DNA from: Sympetrum striolatum
Lineage: Eukaryota > Arthropoda > Insecta > Odonata > Libellulidae
Direction of reading: 5' to 3'
DNA: 64,000 nt
NCBI GenBank assembly: GCA_947579665.1
Contig: OX388343.1
Coordinates: forward strand, 105,777,657 to 105,841,656
In this document: positions 23,119 to 33,598 of the stretch, in pieces
Position numbering within the stretch: the first letter of the stretch is position 1
Layout: every line of letters starts with the position of its first letter
Notes under the pieces: model-generated
The model's database searches: none
What the model saw: the letters and a program-made list of their open reading frames with translations, nothing else
Told to the model about the DNA's origin: nothing
Made by a program: the position numbers and the translations under genes

Positions 23119-23292
23119 AATCCCAAAGAAGAACGGACATAAAAAAAGTCTGACAGGACTGGTACTCTAACCCGGAACCCCCTGATTGCCGAGCATCTGA
23201 GCAACATAGAGCATCTGACCGGCAATCAGGGGGTTCCGGGTTCGAGTACCGGTCCTGTCAGACTTTTTTCATGTCCGTTCTTCCTTGGGATT
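23119..23292. repeat. 174-bp near-perfect palindrome with tRNA-like half
   Basis: Arms of about 75-85 bp: the left arm contains GGTACTCTAACCCGGAACCC, mirrored on the right by GGGTTCCGGGTTCGAGTACC. The right half looks tRNA-like, with an anticodon-arm-like CTGA-CCGGCAA-TCAG followed by the B-box CCGGGTTCGAGTACCGG. I interpret it as a head-to-head pair of tRNA-derived SINE pieces, or a MITE that captured one. No TSD was recognised. Confidence 0.8.
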
Positions 23293-23299
23293 AGCATTT

Positions 23300-24005
23300 T
23301 GGTTTCTTAATTTTTTACGATCTTTTTACTCTAATTACTCTTAGGTCTATCGAAAGAGTAGTATATTTCTGAATACCTTTCAATGCCTGATCAATGTGAA
23401 AGGTAAAGGAAAGGTTTTAACTTATGACTTACTGCTGCTTGACGGATCTGGAATGGGATATGGAATGAAATTTGGATTTAATTTGAAATTTTATGTCCAA
23501 ATATTCTTTCTAAATTTCCTTTTCATGGATTTTCACACAGTAAAGCCTTCTTTGGTTGAGTTATTGATCAATTGATAAGTCAGTGACGCGATTAACCAGT
23601 TCTTCCGAAGTATCTAACGGTGAGAAAGAGATCCGACAATGAGTCACATCTGCTTTATTAATACTAATTTGATCTTGCACCATAAAGTCTGACTTTTCTT
23701 TGTTTCATAAGGAATCCCCTCTAACCCATACTTTTATATTTTTTATCCATCGGTTTACATCAGTTCAATTGCTATTCTCGTCGGAATCTTCTTACAGGAT
23801 TCAGAGGAAGAAGTTAAAGTAGGGGAATGAAACTGCTCTAGTTGTTTAAAATTGTATTTCATTAACCAATCGAAAAACATTACATATATTGTTCTATTTA
23901 CTGTATTAATTCATCGGAAATTGGAATTTACCCAGCAAAATGCTGTCCTTTCGATAGACCTAATGGTAAATAGAGTAAAAAATTGTCAAAAATCTTAAGA
24001 ATACT
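23300..24005. repeat. Foldback pair within hAT
   Basis: Segment 23300-23360 (with TTAGGTCTATCGAAAG) has its reverse complement at 23945-24000 (CTTTCGATAGACCTAA), with about 590 bp between. It may be a small TIR element nested in the hAT. Interior shows no coding. Confidence 0.6.
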
Positions 24006-24431
24006 CATAAAAATGCTTATCCTTTAGAATTGAGAGAATTGCTACAAATAACATTCGTAGTAAAGAAAGCAATTGTACTGGTGGAATCGATTGAATTCTA
24101 AGAGTGATAGTGACAAAATTTATGAGCAACTCCGCCCATCATTGTCACCGTAGATTGAAAGCGTAATTCTCTGTAAAATGAGTTACCAAAGAGTAAAAGT
24201 TACCAATCAATGTCAGTCAAAGTGGAGTTCTATCTTATATAACTGCAAGTTTTTCATTCTATACAAAAAAGTTTGATAATCGATTTACAGCCAGATTAAA
24301 ACGTATAGATACTCGAGTTAGGAGTTGAACAAAAACTAAACTGGGCATCCAACAGTAAAAAGAGTTGCACTAAATTTTAGCATGTCTGTTATTTTGTGCT
24401 CATTTTCGATACCTAACATCAGTTTTTTTAG

Positions 24432-25834
24432 GAAAAACAAAAGCCAAAAACATTCTAGAGGGTTTTGAAGAGGGACTCACAGGGATTGATATGAAAAAGG
24501 TCATCCATGTTTCAATGGATGGTCCTAATGTTAACAGGAGATTTTTAATAGACTTAAAAGATAAGCTGAAGAAGAATTTTAATCCAATTGATCCAGTTCT
24601 AATTGACTTTGGCACATGTGGGTTGCATACAGTGCATGTAGCATTCAAAACTGGGTGTAAGGCATCCAATTGGGAACTGATTACATTCATGAGGGCTTTG
24701 CATAATCTCTTCAAGCATGTGCCTTCTCGAAGAGCTGATTTTATCAACATTACAGGATCAACTGTATTCCCACAAAAAATCTGTGCAATAAGGTGGGTAG
24801 AAAATAGGTCAGTCGTCAAGAGAGCTATAGATATTTTACCAGGCATAGAGAAGTACGTGAATGAAGTTGAAAGAGTGAAAAGGGAGCAGAAAGAGGGGAA
24901 ACCTATAAAAAAGATTTCCATTACAATCCCTGACTGTGGTAGTTACCACATTGTAAAAGAGGCTCTTAAGGATAAACTTTTGTTAGCCAAGCTCACATTT
25001 TTCGAGTCTATGGCTGCTTTAGTTGAACCATTTCTAACAGAATTCCAATCGGACAAACCTCTTGCACCATTTTTGTACTCTTCCCTTCATACATTAGTTA
25101 AAACCATCATGGAACGGTTTGTAACTGAAGAAGCTTTCAACAAGCAATCTATCCAACAGATTGACCTTGAAGATAAATCGAATCTCCTCATGGTTCGAGA
25201 TATTAATTTAGGTTATGCTACCTGGTCTGCTATCAGAAAGTGCATCCATAAGCCATCTGAGAAAGAATTATTGATATTCCGCAATGAATGTTCCCATTTT
25301 ATGAAATCCTTGGTCCAAAAAATGCTTCAAAAATCTCCATTGGCCTTATTTACAAAAAGCATTTCATGTCTCGATCCAGAAGTTGCCTCGGATGAGTCCA
25401 CAGCAAGGAAATACATGGCATCTGCACTTAGTTATCTTAGTGATCTGAATAGATTGCAAGGAAATGTTGCTGATGCTATTGAGAGAGAGTTTAGGGAACT
25501 AATCAGTCTAGGTTCAGTGAAGAGTGCTCTTAAAGAGTATTCAAGACAAAGTTGTTGTCTTGATCATTTTTGGATGAAGTTGATTGGAGATCAGCCGGGA
25601 TATGAGAATTTGAAGTTATTTGTAAAATCTATATGTATCCTGTTTCATGGCAATGCTAGTATTGAGAGAGGATTCTCTGTGAATTCTGCGTGCTTGGTGG
25701 GAAATTTGAGGGAGGAGTCATTAGTTGGCATGCGTGTGATATACGATGCGGTTATCAATGCAGGAGGAATCAAAGAAGTTTTGATCACAAAATCCTTAAT
25801 ACATTCCTTCAGGAATGCCTGCTCTAGATATCAA
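24432..25834 (+). CDS. hAT-like transposase, large 3' exon (truncated)
   Basis: The frame is open from a splice-acceptor-like TTTTTTTAG ending at 24431; the first Met in it is at 24491, but homologous sequence GKTKAKNILEGFEEGLTGID precedes that Met, so an upstream exon is likely. Recognisable segments: VSMDGPNVNRRF (residues ~8-19 from Met), FGTCGLHTVHVAF (~40-52), ITGSTVFPQKICAIRWVENR (~87-106) and, near the C-terminus, FHGNASIERGFSVNSACLVG. The last is the hAT-type dimerisation region (A.(V/I)ERGFS). The protein type is a hAT-related transposase-like family common in arthropods. After SRYQ the frame runs into the T-arm unit inserted at about 25833 and stops at 25939, inside the insert. A possible tail (YIYLLQTVV, stop) lies beyond the insert at about 27250-27279. 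The exon itself has no stops over about 1.4 kb, suggesting fairly recent activity. Confidence 0.8.
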
Positions 25835-27247
25835 GTCAATGACGCTTGTGGTTTAGGCAATGAATTTTTATCCCCTATATATATATATATATATATATTG
25901 GGATTGGGATTTTCACAGCATATAGGCCCTAACGTGTAACCCCAGGAAAAGTTAGAAATCGATCATTGTGGTCATGAGTTCAATCTCAGGAGGCCCCAAA
26001 CTCCTGATTTTTCTCATTTGAATGCATTGCTTTGATTTTCGGGAATTTTTTTTGAGGCACTTCCTGTCAAAATATCGAGCTGAAATTCAAGATACCGGTA
26101 GAAGTCGTAAACCTTCAACGAAAACCATTCAAGTCATCCTCAAGTATTATCCTTGGTTCGACGCTAGGTCTGGACAAATTTTCTACATAAGGAATGCATG
26201 TAAAGTTCGATTTCACCGTTTGCAGACTTCATTTCATTTGCAAAATTAAATTAGAAATAATGGTCCTACGAAATTCGAGACGAGTACCAAAAGACGGGAA
26301 ATTTATTAAAGATTCTTATTTTGGTCGTGTTATATCGTTTTTGATTCTAAATTACGAGAATTTAGAGAAATAAAGCAAAAAACATGCATTATTTTTCGGT
26401 TATAAACAACCAGTTCCTGTGATGACTGAGGCGATTGTTGAACTCGATTCTCATATTATTGCATTGATAGAATAGGGCCATAAGAGATATATGGGGAATG
26501 ATAGCCGACGTTTCGTGATTATAAAGGCATTATCTAACCATGGAAATCGAATTTTAGCAATGTGGTTTTACAAATAATGTAGTTTTCTTTACTGAAGATG
26601 AATTAATATTGTACTTTGTGAAGGAAATTTCAAATAATATCGTCGTTTTGAGGAGGTAATAATTCTTTGTGACTTCGGTATTTACAATTACGAAAAAAAT
26701 CTGTCTGGGCAGACTATGTCTTAGGGTTCAATGCAAGAAGGGACTTCTAACATTAATGACTTTAACAGAAAATGTCCTGGGTTCGATGCTAGGACCATGC
26801 AGAAACCTCTCATTTAAATACATGGGGGTAGTTTTTCATTTTTTTTTTTGATGCACTAAACGAAATTATAGAAAGTTTTTGCTTTGCTAGAAGATGTATA
26901 TTAAGACCTGTTTTACAAGAAAAATGTAGATTAGACCATACTGTTCCTGGGTTCGATCCCAGAGCACATTAAAATTACTCACATAAGGAATATATGTGAA
27001 AAGTAGGATGTGGTTGAGGCCGTTGCAGCCAATATTTCTGCTTGAATTTTCACACAAAGTTAGAGATGGTGATCTTCAATTGTGCTGCATAAGAAGTATT
27101 GCCAGGAAGACCCGGGTTCGATGCCGGGCAGAAAATATATCTCCTATTTAAAAGATTTTGGTTTAATTTTCATCATTCTTTTGGAACCTTTTAACGTTAA
27201 ACTTATTCCCACTATGCTTGCAGTATGCAAGCTACATTTTACTCGTA
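25833..27247 (+). repeat. Solitary diverged T-arm unit in the hAT exon
   Basis: Right end is the same as in the 11.5-17.2 kb block (GCAAGCTACATTTTACTCGTA, ending 27247). T-arm motifs remain near 25980, 26157, 26778, 26951 and 27116 (for example CCTGGGTTCGATCCCAGAG). Left end is an inverted stub (25835-25877, GGTTTAGGCAATGAATTTTT then (TA)n), the mirror of the unit start, so the 5' end is itself palindromic. It interrupts the transposase frame. Confidence 0.85.
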
Positions 27248-27679
27248 TTTACATATACTTGTTGCAAACAGTGGTATGACTAAATGAACCTACCAACCCA
27301 TGACAGGATACTCATGAGGATCAGCCCGAGGTGTATTGGCAAGGAGCCTCTCAGTAGCCCCTTTAAGATAGTAAACAGTTTTTTACAGAATATGTTAATT
27401 TTTGCAGAAGATGTAGATGCCTACCTTAAAAAGGTATACATAAATTTGGAAAGGAAAAAAAATAATTTTTCTGATGAATTACTTTTAGAAACCTAACGTC
27501 ATCCACTCTCAAACATTTGCTCTCCAGGATTCCTGATGGCTTGACTGTATCTAGGGTTGGCTCGGATGCCAATAAAATATCGTGATGAATCTATGAACTG
27601 TTTTTCACCTTTTCGTGGACCTTAAGTGCGTAATTATCACAACATGTCTAATATTTGGCTAATATAAATTGCAATGCGA

Positions 27680-27765
27680 ATCTGGGACACCCTGGAAAAA
27701 TGAAATATTACCCTGGAAAACCTGGAAAACTCAGGGAATTTCTTAATCGCTGGATAGCGGACCCT
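27680..27765. repeat. hAT right subterminal repeats
   Basis: Repeated CCTGGAAAA / CTCAGGGAATTT motifs, in the same (direct) orientation as those at 21760-21835. Likely transposase-binding repeats by analogy with other hAT elements. Confidence 0.6.
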
Positions 27766-27774
27766 GGAAATAGA

Positions 27775-28065
27775 ATACGTTCTCAACTATTTTGTTCTTT
27801 ATCGCAGCGTATTTGTAAGTAAAACAAAATGTTTCTCTAATATGTGATTTCTCTATATTTCTAACCCTAATCTCTCTAAAGTGCTGCACCAGATCTAAGT
27901 TTTTGTTTGTATATTAACCCAAGAAGCAGTCTTAGAAATTTTGTTAAATACTGTTCCATTATGAAATACTTTGCTTTCCAACTTATTATTTGGTTGTTTC
28001 TTCAGTCTCGTAAAGGTTTGTTTAGAACTGTTATCGGTAGCCGACTGTGATTGCTGTTTTCTATT
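27775..28065. repeat. Right half of dispersed repeat split by hAT
   Basis: Closely matches 19120-19350, including GCACCAGATCTAAGTTTTTG and AACCCAAGAAGCAGTC. It ends near 28065, where the sequence changes. Confidence 0.8.
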
Positions 28066-28149
28066 GTGATGCGTCGAATATGAGCACACCTCATCCCCCA
28101 TCCTCCTAACCGCTATCCTCGGCTTTCTATCCTTCAGCAAAGAGGAAGA

Positions 28150-28187
28150 GGTAATTTTCTAGTTCCTGTGAAACTAGAAAATTACCG
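28150..28187. other. 15-bp perfect inverted repeat
   Basis: GGTAATTTTCTAGTT and AACTAGAAAATTACC around a 7-base loop. It sits between the dispersed repeat and a GC-rich 250-bp stretch (28200-28450), so it may mark a junction of unrelated sequences. Confidence 0.75.
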
Positions 28188-28194
28188 AAGTACT

Positions 28195-28450
28195 CTTTGA
28201 TTTGTATTCCCGGGCCCGGTATTTCTTGTGCAAAAGTTTCTTCTCCGAATACCCCCCGCTTGCGGGCTAGAGTCAATGCTGCTTCCTGGTCTTCCTGGCT
28301 TCAAAAGCGCATTATCCACAGGGTCCCTTGCTCAGTGGATCTGGAGAACCGGTGCCCGCTGCTCGATGATGTCCAGGAGGTCCCATTCTAAGGTGTCCTT
28401 TGGGGCATTCACGAGAATCATCCAGCACACTAATTATTAAAAAAACAAAA
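28195..28450. other. GC-rich island of unknown origin
   Basis: Markedly more GC-rich than its AT-rich surroundings. Both strands have open frames of 64-70 codons (plus strand 28197-28391 and 28228-28440), and I recognise no domain in either. It could be a fragment of a retroelement coding region or of an unrelated repeat. Confidence 0.35.
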
Positions 28451-30330
28451 AAATATAACTAGTTCTGAGTGCCGGCTTCTGCTAGGAGGCACTAGAAACA
28501 AGTTTCCTATATCGGTATTAGGGTAATATCAGTAATAATACACCGTCGTTGAATCTGTTGGAGCTGCAGAGAAATCGAATTGTTTATTCGGAATTTCAGA
28601 TATGTGTTTATAAAAGTTGCGACGAATTGCTGAAAATATATACTATGGTCCGTTTTTGATAGGTCGAGACTTGCATTTCCTACGACGGAAAGTATTAGAA
28701 GTAGCCCCTAAAGTACAATAGAGTTAACCATTTCACCACCATTTAATTCACCATTAACAATGTGAAGAATTTTGTTCCGATGCTGGAATGAAAAGTTATC
28801 ATTTCTGTTTAACTTTCTCTTTGGTTTCATCACATTAAAGTATGCATTTCTCAATATAGCACTTAAAAAGGTATCAGGGGCATCGTCTGTTTATTTTTAG
28901 TTGAAGTTTGCATTTATATTTTGTAAATTACTTTCTTTTTAATTAATTCATTCATTCATTGTTTCGATATGTTAGAGGTTTATAAAGAGCTTCAAATGCA
29001 TTTGAACAGAGGGAGCCTTGGTTGCAGTTTGTGATGTTGAACCAGTAAGATGATTTGTTTTCAACTGAATCTCTATTCTTTAACATCTTTTTTACCATGT
29101 GTATTTGTTCTAATCATCCACATAGAATAAAGGAGAAATTTTCTGTAATGTAAAATTAATTATTTACAAAATAAAATTCTATTGATTGAACTTAGTTTTT
29201 GTTCTCTGTGATACAGTATCCTGATCCCTGTGTATGTAATTTGTAATAGCTCAATTGTCAAACATTTAAAAGGAAAAGTAAGACTTAATCATTGCTGAAT
29301 GAAATTGAGAAGCTAAAACATGTGCGATTGCCTCAGCATTTCATTTATAATTTGATTGAAATTCATCCTAATAATAATTATTCAATATTTAAACTGTTGT
29401 TTAATGTTGCTTGTCCACTGAAGAATTTGCTGGAATTTAATGAATAAGAAAAATTAAATTTTATGAATACCATGTACAAGATACATCATTACAGAACCTT
29501 TTGGTTTAAAAGGGTCTTCTAGGAGGATGTGAATATATATGGTATTTTTTGATATTTCAAAATTGTCAAATTCTTGAGATTTTCTGCAAAAGTTACCATT
29601 TATATTAAAGAATAAAAATATCCAGTTGAGTCTAAGTTATGGTTTATTTTGCTAATTGAAGTGAATGAAGTGGTACTGTATAGACATTTTTTCATTGTGG
29701 TTCATAGAAAATTTAGAATAGCATTAAAACATTGCTGCAATACTTAAATTTTAATATATTTCACATGAAACACTCATGGCATGGGTGTGTTTTTTGTTCA
29801 CACAAACATGGTAATTATTGCTGTGCATAATGTGCATTAAAAAATAGATTCTACATCTTTAATTTGCTCCAGTCATGAGTAAAAAGTTACTTGCAAGCAG
29901 AAAAGGATTAGAGTGTCATAGTTTAGGCACACAGAGAGTAAAGTAAGAGATGCATTCATTCCTTTGAAAGAAAATGTTTAGTTATATCAGTTAATACGTT
30001 GGGACAACATCATAATCTCAAAGAGACAGCAAAGATGTGTCAGTAAATATATACTACATAACTAAATTCGCCCTCTAATGTTGCTAGGCTCAATCATAGA
30101 TGTGCGGCTGTTTGTTTCAAGAATGTTATTTTTATTTTGTAACTAGATTATAAAGAACTAAAATATTTTAATCAAATGAATTACAGATTGACTATGAATA
30201 AAAAGGAGTCTTCTCATTAATAAAATTGAACTGCTTCAATATACTTCCAGTGGTGGATTTCCATCATACAAAACAATAACTCTTGTACAATAATATTCAG
30301 AAACTTGTACAATTCCGCACTATACATGGG
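28450..30330. other. AT-rich stretch, nothing identified
   Basis: No frames above 60 codons, no inverted ends and no tRNA-like motifs seen. Probably unique intergenic or intronic DNA. Confidence 0.45.
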
Positions 30331-30425
30331 CGTACCCAGCTTTCGGCCTAGGGGGGGGGGCAAATTGGAAATGCAGAATGGCCTAGGGGGGGGAGGGGCA
30401 AATCAGAAATGCAAACAAAAAATTA
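30330..30425 (+). repeat. Poly-G element terminus (GGGCGTACCCAG type)
   Basis: ATGGGCGTACCCAGCTTTCG is followed by a run of ten or more G, then a second GGCCTAGGGGGGGGAGGGGC copy. The related termini are at 36365-36405 (reverse, CTGGCGACGCCCATG) and 62872-62915 (GGGCGTCGCCAGCC). They look like one family of element ends. Confidence 0.55.
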
Positions 30426-30595
30426 AACATAAATATAAATTTGCATTTACACGTTCCATTGTTTTTGTGGCATCTTAAAATAGAAGTATTTCTCGGAAAT
30501 TATTAGCAGTTGCAACTTCTAAATGCCCATGGAAAGTTCGATTCCTTCCATGTAATGCGTTTGTTTGCGCACTCGATGTAGGTCAAACGGATATG

Positions 30596-30695
30596 GTCAA
30601 GACGTGTGAATGTTCATACAAAATTTCATTGAAATCCGTGATGGTCGAGCGGGGCACTTCTCTGAAATCAGACCACTTGGCATGGAGTGACTGTT
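30596..30695 (+). repeat. Solo fragment of the long-TIR element end
   Basis: The final ~95 bp (ATCCGTGATGGTCGAGCGGG ... CCACTTGGCATGGA) match the right end of the 31.4-35.1 kb element (about 35045-35145). Only the terminal part is present, so this is a truncated second copy. Confidence 0.8.
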
Positions 30696-31114
30696 CAGTC
30701 ACATGCAACAGATCTAACTGGGCGTTTTATCAACCTGTTTGTCTCTCAAACGTAATCTTAATCTCTGTTTTCAGGGTTTAAGTTTCGAATTACTTCTTGA
30801 ATTTTCCCTTGTGTTTTTGCTAGGAGTAAACGAATCAGCACTTTCGAATTCTTCTCATGGGAATCTTATCTTATGGTGTGAGTCATCTAACAAAAGGATA
30901 TGGTTAAGAAGTGCATGCGTTGAACATTGTGCGCGAAACACTCGTAGCGTCCCATTGATACCGATGTCGGCTCTAGGCCTGCTCTGCTACCGAAAACATC
31001 AACTTAGCTGTAAACGGAGCCATATTTACTGGCATGCAAAGCTTTCACTAAATTTATCAAGCAAATGATTGGGGTTTTGTACTCTTCAGCAGAAAAAAGC
31101 ACAGAGCTAGTCAT

Positions 31115-31185
31115 AGGACTTGACTCTTGAGGGGGGGGGGTTTGAACCCCTAAACTCCCCCCCCTCGCTACGCCACTGCTTGGGC
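31115..31185 (-). repeat. CAGTGGCGTAGCGAG + poly-G terminus
   Basis: Reverse complement reads CAGTGGCGTAGCGAGGGGGG, then a short spacer and GGGGTTCAAACCCCCC. Short CAGTGGCG...GGGG ends are widespread in arthropod DNA-transposon/MITE families. The internal GGGGTTCAAACCCC palindrome is part of it. Confidence 0.5.
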
Positions 31186-31367
31186 CTATTTGCAAAATAC
31201 TCACCGCAAAACTTTCTCACGTCCATTTTGAAGGGAAAACGAAAAAAAAAACTGAAACCTTTGTCTTCTGCTGGCGATTGTCGGACGATACTCAAGGAAG
31301 CTTGAGAGAAAGTACATAATCGCATAACCTCGCGCGCTGATTGCATCGAGAGGCAGTTCTAACTACA

Positions 31368-32411
31368 GGGCCATTCCATGCCAAGTGGTCTAGTGGTCCC
31401 CGCTCGACCATCACGGATTTCGATGAAATTTTGTATGGACATTCACACATATCTCTTATGAACATTTGTAAAGTTTTACTTTCGCCGATGGTATACTTGC
31501 TGAGATATAGAAGGTTGTTTGACCCCGTGTCGCTGCCTTCTTCAACATGACTATGAGTTTTCAGTAACTTTGAGGCGATGTATCTCAGAGAATTGTTTTA
31601 TGAAGTAAACACACTTTGGCTATCTTAAACAAATTTTTGCGCTCTATTAAACAAATTAATAAAAATAACTGTAAAAGCGACCTTCTTGCAGAAAATTCTG
31701 TGCAAAACTGGCCCAAAAAATTGCGGATCGAAAAAAAATTAAAAATTTGGCTTTTTATATTTCAAGAAGAAATTATATAATCAACGTGAAACTTATCCCA
31801 TGATAACATATATGTACATAGTTTATAAATATAAAATTTCATATTCCTAGTACTTTCCATTATTTTAAAAATTGAGTCAACATTTGACAATTTTTGTAAA
31901 AAAGCCAAAAATAGGCTATTTTTACCCTGCTTTTACAAAAAAAGACCCTCCGGAATCTCTTTTGAAAAGTTTTTATTAAATAGAGAATGTTTTCAACCCT
32001 CTAAAAAAGTATACCTAGTTTTTCATCTCGAGCATATAAGGCCCTAGAAATAGGAACAACTATGAGGATGACATTTGTAAAAACGGCAAAAATAGGTAAT
32101 TTTCTGCCCGCTCTTAGAAAAGAAAGACATTTTCGATACTCTTGTAAATTATTTTCATTTGAAAGAGCATGTTTCAAACCTCTTAAAAAAGTACACCTGG
32201 TTATTCATCGCGAGCACGTACAGCCCTAAAAAAATTAACAAAGTTGAGAACGTTGCTATGGTGGCGCCACATGTCTTCTGTTGTTTATCGTCCTGGTTAT
32301 TTTATGTAGACAATTTTAGTATATAGCGTTGGTCCATGACTGGTACTGGTAGTGACGATGTCACTACCAGTACCAGTTATGGCCTGTAGGGGTCACGCCC
32401 GATAGCCATGC
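31368..32411 (+). repeat. Left long TIR
   Basis: Mirrors 34079-35147. It is about 25 bp shorter, mostly because TGATTTCAGAGAAGTG-like sequence near the outer end is missing in this arm. The inner end carries a 17-bp-arm palindrome at about 32340-32376. Confidence 0.9.
32340..32376. other. Palindrome CTGGTACTGGTAGTGAC / GTCACTACCAGTACCAG
   Basis: Perfect 17-bp arms around GAT. The right TIR counterpart (about 34134-34166) is a partly decayed version. Located at the inner part of the TIR; possible protein-binding site or structural relic. Confidence 0.85.
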
Positions 32412-32591
32412 TGCTAGCCGTGCTGCTTTCACTGTACGTTCTGATACCCCAAATGTTTTCGCTGTTAGTGCTATCGACCAACTCTTTGGGGCCAATGTCA
32501 ATAGTTGAACTTTAATCGATCTATCGGATATTTTAATTTTTCTTTGAATTTCTTTTATTAGATCAGCATGACGAGCATTCCTCAACATCAC
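32364..32591 (-). CDS. Helix-turn-helix-like N-terminal fragment of element protein
   Basis: 75-codon frame. The stretch KVQLLTLAPKSWSIALTAKT followed by FGVSERTVKAARL resembles a helix-turn-helix of the kind found at the DNA-binding end of transposases. Its 3' end lies inside the left TIR. I do not recognise a named family. With the frameshifted piece at 32830-33272 it probably formed one protein of this element. It is likely to be a fragment only. Confidence 0.45.
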   Translation of the reverse strand: MMLRNARHADLIKEIQRKIKISDRSIKVQLLTLAPKSWSIALTAKTFGVSERTVKAARLAAWLSGVTPTGHNWYW

Positions 32592-32829
32592 ACTGACTAG
32601 TCTGTCCTATATCTTCAGCTGGTATTCCAGCGGCTAAAGTTATTTTGTCTGTTACTACTTTCTCCATGCGTTCAATTTTTCGTTACACATAGGTTCGCTT
32701 TATCTCTACTACTCAATCTCCGAATTCTTAACGGAGTAGATCCCAAATCAGTAAAACTTCGATTTACCGTGTCCGAAATATCCATATCGCAATTTTCCGA
32801 AGACGAAGAGTCAGTAGTGTTTTGGACCA

Positions 32830-33272
32830 TAGAAACATATTTGGCTGTATATCTTGGAACAAATTTTTTGACCAGGCTTCACATTTGTTTTTGCCCATTT
32901 TTGCAAATCATTAGAAAAGGCTAGATTGACTTTCAGCAGCCCATGTTTAGCTGTATGTTTTTTTGTTAAATGGGTTGCAGCATGACTTTTGCTTAATTTA
33001 ATACTTTTCTAAATGCATTGCTTTGTGATAGAAACAGATTTGATCGTACTCTGTGATCTCAACCTCCGATCGCAGAAAAATGAACACTCTTTCCTGCAAC
33101 GATAAATTGTGCACATATTGCAGCCCAATTTTATTGGAATAAAATGAACCATGATGGCAAATGGACGAAAGTTTTTCCCCAACAACACAGAAGGGCAAGG
33201 TGGGATTTTCATCTGACTCTTCGACATCCATTTAAAATTAGTGAAATCGCAATATTTAGTGCAATAATGCAA
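32830..33272 (-). pseudogene. Second coding relic of the long-TIR element
   Basis: The frame 33231-32998 (77 codons) reads VVGEKLSSICHHGSFYSNKI and continues VEITEYDQICFYHKAMHLEK. After a frameshift it goes on as LSKSHAATHLTKK, and after another as TAKHGLLKVNLAFSNDLQKW and KICSKIYSQICFYGPKHY (stop). Cys and His residues are scattered through it, which hints at a metal-binding segment. It belongs to no family that I can name. Two frameshifts make it a pseudogene. Confidence 0.45.
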
Positions 33273-33598
33273 ATTCTGGAAAAAGAAGTTATAAGAATAT
33301 GATGGAATACGACAAATTCAGCAGCTCAGCTCAAAACGTGGCCATGCGAGAGAGCTATGTCAATAAAATACTTACTGAATACTAAGCAGCTGTGAATTTT
33401 CTAGAGGAAGCTCAAGTGGAGTATGGATGAAATTTGAAGGATCTAAGAAATGAAAATATGGCAAAACTCACTATTTAAAAAAAAACTCGAAGGAACACAC
33501 AACAGAATGGTCACATAGCCACGACTTAACCGAAGTCTCTACTAAAGATTCTTTACCCATGTTTCAACAGAACCTTTGTTATAATTTGTTACTTTGTT

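Larger units (their letters stand above)
21748..27765 (+). mobile_element. hAT-like DNA transposon
   Basis: Ends are inverted (left AGGGTGTCCGCTA, right TAGCGGACCCT) and flanked by an 8-bp near-identical repeat GGAAATAC / GGAAATAG (21740-21747 and 27766-27773). An 8-bp TSD and A-G-G-G ends fit hAT. Subterminal CTGGAAAACTCAGGGAA-type repeats occur near both ends. The flanks belong to the repeat family intact at 18.55-19.44 kb, confirming the insertion. Inside are a long transposase exon (24432-25834), a palindromic tRNA-like repeat (23119-23292), a 55-bp inverted repeat pair (about 23300-23360 and 23945-24000) and a T-arm unit (25833-27247). Confidence 0.85.

Noticed and set aside
24400..24921. 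173-codon minus-strand frame
   Set aside because: Antisense shadow of the hAT transposase exon.
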